Assembly (NCBI RefSeq): GCF_000621865.1
Contig: NZ_JHXE01000023.1
Coordinates: forward strand, 1 to 36,735
Reading direction: 5' to 3'
Length of the DNA stretch: 36,735 nt
Origin: Pseudobutyrivibrio sp. MD2005
GTDB taxonomy: Bacteria > Bacillota > Clostridia > Lachnospirales > Lachnospiraceae
In this document: positions 32,710 through 36,735 of the stretch, piece by piece
How positions within the stretch are numbered: the first letter of the stretch is position 1
Layout: the number at the start of each line of letters is the position of its first letter
Position numbers and translations under genes: made by a program
Notes under the pieces: model-generated
The model's input: only the letters and a program-made list of their open reading frames with translations
The model's database searches: none
Told to the model about the DNA's origin: nothing

Positions 32710-33153
32710 AACCAATATATTTAGGGGGGTTTATCGCAACGAGACGAGAGCATGCTGGGTATATGAGATTTTGCGATATGAATTCCTTTGAAAATGCTAG
32801 ATATTATCGCAATGGAATGGATACATGCGGCATTCTGGGAAGTTTGCGATAAAAAATAATAGATTTTGCTGATTTTGTATCGCAAATTATCTGGAAGACT
32901 GCATCACTACGTTTGCCTGCGATAAATTGATATGAGTAATAGATTTTTTATATCGCAAAAAGTCTATTAAGCCAGAAGTATTCGTTGGGATGCGATAAAT
33001 CCCCCAAGAACTCAAGCACCCCAAGACCTCCAAGACCGCATTGTTTCTAATGACTTACTCAGCTTTAATTGTTTTTTCACGATTTGGATTTATATTTGTG
33101 CTAAGATACGTTTTAGAGAGAGTTTTAGGGGAGAAGGAAAGGTTGAGTGACCT
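32710..33153. other. 444-nt gene-free region holding repeat array 3
   Basis: It contains array 3 (32724-33005). The remaining 148 nt before the next gene are AT-rich with TAAGAT at 33102 preceded by TG (extended -10 look) but no good -35. No gene is seen. Confidence 0.65.
32724..33005. repeat. Inverted-repeat array 3: exact 73-nt period, 8 alternating units, with terminal inverted repeats
   Basis: R words (TATCGCAAN) start at 32732, 32805, 32878 and 32951; F words (NNTGCGATA) at 32770, 32843, 32916 and 32989. Gaps are 29 and 26 nt throughout, period 73 nt. Spacers of units 1-4 can be aligned in order with units 2-5 of array 2, for example AAGCCAGAAGT in the last unit of both. The array ends pair over 15 bp: GGGGGGTTTATCGCA (32724-32738) with TGCGATAAATCCCCC (32991-33005), one G-T. 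Confidence 0.92.
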
Positions 33154-34035
33154 ATGGGGAAAAACGCTGGTACAGAGTTTGACGAGTTTATTGCAAAAGA
33201 AATTAAAACCTATGCCGGAGTTGCAATGCCGGTAAAAGCAGGGCTTTTAAATCGTTTTTTTGTATCTAAAGCGGCATGCAAGAAATTGCATCCAAATCCA
33301 GATGATGAGTTTTCAATTCCATCAGTTGGACCAAGCTATAGAATTATTTCTGATTATGAAAAGAAATTTATTCATAATGAAAATACCAACGGGTATTACT
33401 ATGATGGTGAAGAGCCAATTATGGTAGAAAAGATACGACCCGATGGATATATGATTCTAAATGGTCATCACAGATGGGCTGCTGCCGTTAGATTGGGAAA
33501 GCCAAGGATTCCTGTTAAGGTTATTAATGTGACCCACGAACAGGAAATCAGGGATATAATCAAGAATTCTAATCATGATAAAAGAGTTACGCTAGATTTA
33601 GATGAAGTTGTATTTTGGAATGAAAATAATGGCCCAGCAGAAAAAGCTTTACCATTTCCTATAAACAGGATTTATAAAGACAGATTGAGATTAGGAATTC
33701 CAGCATTGTTTAACATGTTTAACAAAAGTGGATATGATATCTGGATTTATAGTTCCAAATTCTATTCTACCGATTATATACAAAATCTTTTCAAAAAGTA
33801 TCATGTGCATGTGACTGGAATTATTACTGGTACATCAAAACGTAAGCAGCTTAAAGATGATAAGAATGCTATTCAGGATTTATATTCAAAAAAATACTTA
33901 GTTACCTTACATGTAGATAACGATGTTGTATTAATGATTGATAATAAAACAAAAGACTTCCAGGAATTCAACATCGATGGTGAGGAAAACTGGTCCAAAG
34001 CGGTTATGGACATAATAAAAGGACTGGATACATAA
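33154..34035 (+). CDS. ParB/Srx-like domain fused to a HAD-like domain
   Basis: This 293-aa protein has two parts. About 75-140 has a ParB/sulfiredoxin-like pattern (EPIMVEKIRPDGYMILNGHH then RWAAAVRLGKPRIPVKVI), in which GHHRWAAA is the typical nucleotide-binding box. From about 146 on, VTLDLDEVVFW is a HAD motif I, WIYSSKF a possible motif II and LHVDNDVVL a possible motif IV. The HAD part is paralogous to the next gene, 13 nt downstream. No characterised member with this architecture is known to me. A nucleotide- or phospho-substrate role is possible. Confidence 0.55.
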   Translation: MGKNAGTEFDEFIAKEIKTYAGVAMPVKAGLLNRFFVSKAACKKLHPNPDDEFSIPSVGPSYRIISDYEKKFIHNENTNGYYYDGEEPIMVEKIRPDGYMILNGHHRWAAAVRLGKPRIPVKVINVTHEQEIRDIIKNSNHDKRVTLDLDEVVFWNENNGPAEKALPFPINRIYKDRLRLGIPALFNMFNKSGYDIWIYSSKFYSTDYIQNLFKKYHVHVTGIITGTSKRKQLKDDKNAIQDLYSKKYLVTLHVDNDVVLMIDNKTKDFQEFNIDGEENWSKAVMDIIKGLDT

Positions 34036-34048
34036 AGAGGATAAAGGG

Positions 34049-34549
34049 ATGAATAATGACAGTTACAGTGAAGAAAAAATGAGGGTATCTTTCGACTTGG
34101 ATGAAGTTCTTTTTGTTTCGCCAGATACTCATAAAACGGAACCAGCTCTTAGGTTTCCTTTTAACAAAATATATAAAGAACGTCTCAGACTTGGTACACC
34201 AGATTTGGTAAATGAGCTACAGCGACTAGGGTATGAAGTTTGGGTTTACACATCTTCATTTCGTACAGAAAGATACATTAAAAACTTATTCAAACATTAT
34301 AAAGTTCATTTTGACGGAATTGTAAATGCTCAGCGTCATCTAAAGGAAGTGCAGGGAAACAATAAAACAATACTTCCACAAAAGCTTCCAAGCAGATACA
34401 GGATTTCTCTTCATATTGATGATGAGACAGTGGTATGTTCTTTGGGGCCTCAGTATGGTTACAAGACATATCAGCTTGATGCGGAAGATGACGAGTGGAA
34501 AGAAAAAATCATAAAGGAAGCTGAGCACATAAAGAATCTGCCAAGATGA
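34049..34549 (+). CDS. HAD-like hydrolase, small
   Basis: This 166-aa protein is paralogous to the C-terminal half of its upstream neighbour: VSFDLDEVLF (motif I Asp residues), FPFNKIYKERLRLGTP, VWVYTSSFRTERYIKNLF and LHIDDETVV. It lacks a cap domain. It is probably co-transcribed with the fusion gene, 13 nt apart, and 29 nt before the GH3 gene. The function is unknown beyond a likely phosphatase fold. Confidence 0.6.
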   Translation: MNNDSYSEEKMRVSFDLDEVLFVSPDTHKTEPALRFPFNKIYKERLRLGTPDLVNELQRLGYEVWVYTSSFRTERYIKNLFKHYKVHFDGIVNAQRHLKEVQGNNKTILPQKLPSRYRISLHIDDETVVCSLGPQYGYKTYQLDAEDDEWKEKIIKEAEHIKNLPR

Positions 34550-34578
34550 TAGCATAGTGATATGTATTGGAGGGTGAC

Positions 34579-36399
34579 ATGATTAAAAAGAAATTTGCAA
34601 TATTAATGGCTATGTGTATGACTATCTCTACAATTGTATGTGCCACTAATCCTATGACAGCCAATGCTGCTGATGGGATTAAAGCTATGGTTGATAGTAT
34701 GACCACAGAACAGAAAGTAGCCCAGATGCTGATGCCTACTATCAGATATTGGAACGAGGGGAAAACAAGTGTTACAGAATTGAATGATGCACAAAAAGAG
34801 TTGCTTAGAAAATATAGTTTTGGTGGAGTGATAGTGTTCGCTCAAAACTGCCAGAACGCTGCTCAAACAACATCTCTGATAAAATCTATGCAGCAGGCCA
34901 ATTTAGAAGGCGGCGCAACAAGTTCACTTCTGGTATCAATTGACCAAGAGGGCGGATACATCACAAGACTTAATACTGGTACTGCGATGCCAGGAAACAT
35001 GGCGATTGCGGCTACAGGCAATCCTGAAAATGCATATAGCGCTGCTTCTGTGATAGGAAATGAGCTGGCGGTTCAGGGAATAAATGTAGATTTTGGCCCA
35101 GTAATGGATGTGAATAATAATCCTGAAAATCCAGTAATTGGCGTCAGATCATTCTCTGACAATCCACAGGTTGTAGCAACCTACGGAGCCAAGTATATTG
35201 AAGGGCTTCACAGCAATGGTGTAATGGCGGCCTTAAAGCATTTCCCAGGCCATGGAGATACAGCTACTGACAGTCATACAGGGCTTCCAAAAATCAATAA
35301 GACTTATGAAGAGTTGAAAAGTCTGGAGTTGATTCCATATGCAAGTGCCGCTAAGCAGGCTGATTTTATTATGACAGCGCATATTCAGTATCCTAAGATT
35401 GAAACTCAGACATACAAATCAATATCAACTGGTGAAGAAATATATTTGCCGGCAACATTGTCAAAAACGATTTTGACAGACATTCTTAGAAAAGACATTG
35501 GTTATAAAGGCATTATTATCACAGATGCAATGTATATGGATGCAATTTCTGCTCATTTTGATGAACAGGATTCGGCGCGGCTTGCAATAAATGCAGGGGC
35601 TGATATGATTCTTATGCCTGTCGATTTATCCTCTACAAAAGGCATAGAAAACATGGATAAATATATAGCTGGGGTAGTGGCACAGGTCGAATCAGGAGCA
35701 ATTTCATCAGAGCGAGTGGATGAATCTGTATACAGGATTTTAAAGACAAAAGCGAAATATGGGCTGCTGAATGATGATTCTTTAAATGTCATGAAGAAAT
35801 CAGCTAGAATCACACCATCAGAAACATTGGCCGAAAATACTGTTGGCTCAAGCGAGCATCACGCAATCGAATGGAACATAGCAGTGGAAGCTATAACAGC
35901 AGTCAAAAATGACAGTGCATTTCCAGTAACTTCAGACAAAAAAGTTGTAGTCCTTTATCCCGATGCTAACATGGCGAATTCTATTATTTATGGTATTGAA
36001 ATTGCAAAGGCAACTAATGTGGATGTAAACAGCGACAATATACAATCTGTTTGCTTGAAGAACATGGGCGATAAAAGTGTGATATCGGCAATCAATGGAG
36101 CCGATGTTGTAATTATGATTTCTGTTGATTTTACAAATCAGGAATTGGCAAACAAGCTTGTAGCAAAGACTCATGAGAATGGCGGTAAATTTATTTTGCT
36201 CAGCGCTAAGTTGCCTTATGACGTCACAATGTGTCCGGAGGCAGATGGTGTAGTTGCTTGCTATTGTCCAAAGGGGATGCCAGAGATGCCTACAGGAAAG
36301 CCTAATTCAAAGCAGTATGGTGCTAACATCCCAGCTGCAATTTTCACATTGTTTGGTGGCAGCACACCAACTGGCAAGCTCCCAGTAACAATTAAATAA
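34579..36399 (+). CDS. Secreted GH3 beta-N-acetylhexosaminidase (NagZ-like)
   Basis: This 606-aa protein starts with a signal peptide (MIKKKFAILMAMCM..., cleavage near TANAADG), so it is exported. The catalytic domain has the NagZ signature KHFPGHGDTATDSHTGLP with the His/Asp pair, and IITDAMYMDAI with the nucleophile Asp. It hydrolyses terminal beta-N-acetylhexosamine from muropeptides or glycans. A C-terminal alpha/beta domain of about 200 aa follows, ending in GKLPVTIK. ATG 34579 follows GGAGGGTGAC. The stop codon is 3-6 nt from the 3' end of a group II intron on the other strand. Confidence 0.88.
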   Translation: MIKKKFAILMAMCMTISTIVCATNPMTANAADGIKAMVDSMTTEQKVAQMLMPTIRYWNEGKTSVTELNDAQKELLRKYSFGGVIVFAQNCQNAAQTTSLIKSMQQANLEGGATSSLLVSIDQEGGYITRLNTGTAMPGNMAIAATGNPENAYSAASVIGNELAVQGINVDFGPVMDVNNNPENPVIGVRSFSDNPQVVATYGAKYIEGLHSNGVMAALKHFPGHGDTATDSHTGLPKINKTYEELKSLELIPYASAAKQADFIMTAHIQYPKIETQTYKSISTGEEIYLPATLSKTILTDILRKDIGYKGIIITDAMYMDAISAHFDEQDSARLAINAGADMILMPVDLSSTKGIENMDKYIAGVVAQVESGAISSERVDESVYRILKTKAKYGLLNDDSLNVMKKSARITPSETLAENTVGSSEHHAIEWNIAVEAITAVKNDSAFPVTSDKKVVVLYPDANMANSIIYGIEIAKATNVDVNSDNIQSVCLKNMGDKSVISAINGADVVIMISVDFTNQELANKLVAKTHENGGKFILLSAKLPYDVTMCPEADGVVACYCPKGMPEMPTGKPNSKQYGANIPAAIFTLFGGSTPTGKLPVTIK

Positions 36400-36401
36400 T
36401 A

Positions 36402-36735
36402 ATAATAGAGTAGGAGGCGGTGACTAACCGCCGTCCTCTCACGGCACCGTACGTACCGTTCGGTATACGGCGCTTTCAATAGTTGACGTGCACAGACTGA
36501 TAGGCTGTGGCTAAATCATAGAAGCCACTGTTTATCAGTCTTTCTTTTGTCATTGCCATGTTGACTGCGACTGTATGTGTGGTAAACCAATGTCCGCGCC
36601 GACTGTTACCAGCCAAAAGCGCCAAGTCCTTGGGCACGCCCATCTTTATGAGATTGCGTACTTTAGTTTTTGGCTTCTTCCACTGTTTCCATATACACAT
36701 ACGTATTCTGTGATAGAGCCACCCATTGATTTCGT
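36402..36735 (-). mobile_element. Group II intron, 3' part (maturase end, domains V and VI)
   Basis: On the minus strand the maturase end is followed by domain V (36474-36444): AGC triad, GCGCCGTA/TACGGTGC stem, a two-base CG bulge and TACC-GAAC-GGTA. Domain VI (36440-36408) has GAGAGGA paired to TCCTACTC with one bulged A (complement of 36411), the branch point. The 3' splice site should fall at about 36405 or 36402. The 5' part lies outside the window. Confidence 0.85.
36476..36735 (-). CDS. Group II intron reverse transcriptase/maturase, C-terminal end (cut by window edge)
   Basis: The minus-strand frame is open from the window edge: EINGWLYHRIRMCIWKQWKK, then KTKVRNLIKMGVPKDLALLA, then GNSRRGHWFTTH, ending SVHVNY. 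This is the maturase X-domain tail found at the end of LtrA-like intron proteins (W..W....R...L..LG.....A......GYW). The RT domain is outside the window, so integrity is unknown. Domain V begins two nt after the stop. Confidence 0.85.
   Translation of the reverse strand, partial: EINGWLYHRIRMCIWKQWKKPKTKVRNLIKMGVPKDLALLAGNSRRGHWFTTHTVAVNMAMTKERLINSGFYDLATAYQSVHVNY

Overview
The window is AT-rich DNA (coding about 40% G+C) with strong AGGAGG-type ribosome binding sites. It reads as a gut or rumen Firmicute of the Lachnospiraceae (Butyrivibrio/Pseudobutyrivibrio/Roseburia-like). This placement is an inference from butyrate kinase, GPH sugar symporters, AraC-GH39 regulators and codon use; no rRNA is present to confirm it. 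Mobile DNA lies at both edges: the start of an IS91-type transposase (1-217, minus) and the 3' end of a group II intron with its maturase (36402-36735, minus).

Most of the window (461-31727) is a catabolic locus. Two translationally coupled Fe-S/flavin proteins (461-3690) look like an NADH-linked electron-transfer module. A fumarate-reductase-like flavoprotein (5602-7050) is followed by a beta-alpha pair that resembles C-glycoside-cleaving enzymes (DUF6379 small subunit plus TIM-barrel large subunit, as in DgpB/DgpC and DfgB/DfgA). A second pair follows in the opposite order (8798-10131). Then come a TIM-barrel sugar isomerase, two Gfo/Idh/MocA sugar oxidoreductases, two AraC regulators fused to GH39 domains, two GPH-type symporters, two iron-sulfur flavoprotein-like reductases, another TIM-barrel isomerase and a DUF1097 membrane protein. 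A plausible scheme is uptake of a plant C- or O-glycoside, NAD-dependent oxidation of the sugar to a 3-keto sugar, beta-elimination of the aglycone, then isomerisation or reduction of the sugar fragment. The substrate is not determined.

The locus ends with butyrate kinase (26815-27912), a thiolase-DUF35 fusion, a stand-alone acyl carrier protein with an atypical serine motif, a Pta-type phosphotransacylase and AcpS (28134-31727). This could be a thioester-to-acyl-phosphate-to-ATP module served by its own carrier protein.

The most unusual content is non-coding. (1) Three arrays of short alternating inverted repeats lie at 3994-4348, 23438-23778 and 32724-33005. The last two keep an exact 73-nt period with no indels while their spacers diverge, and are co-linear homologues of each other. 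The first has a different repeat word and a period of about 62 nt. Two of the three arrays flank paralogous PD-(D/E)XK-like genes (4579-5388 and 32020-32709). (2) A structured RNA-like element of about 100 nt, with compensatory changes in its stems, lies just upstream of three ribosome binding sites (11315-11410, 27942-28120, 29965-30063). The middle copy has a complete copy nested inside an incomplete one. (3) A patch of about 130 nt with 68% G+C lies at 11148-11281.

The right part (31780-36399) is an accessory region: a PD-(D/E)XK-like gene, an array, a ParB-like/HAD fusion, a HAD paralogue and a secreted GH3 beta-N-acetylhexosaminidase.
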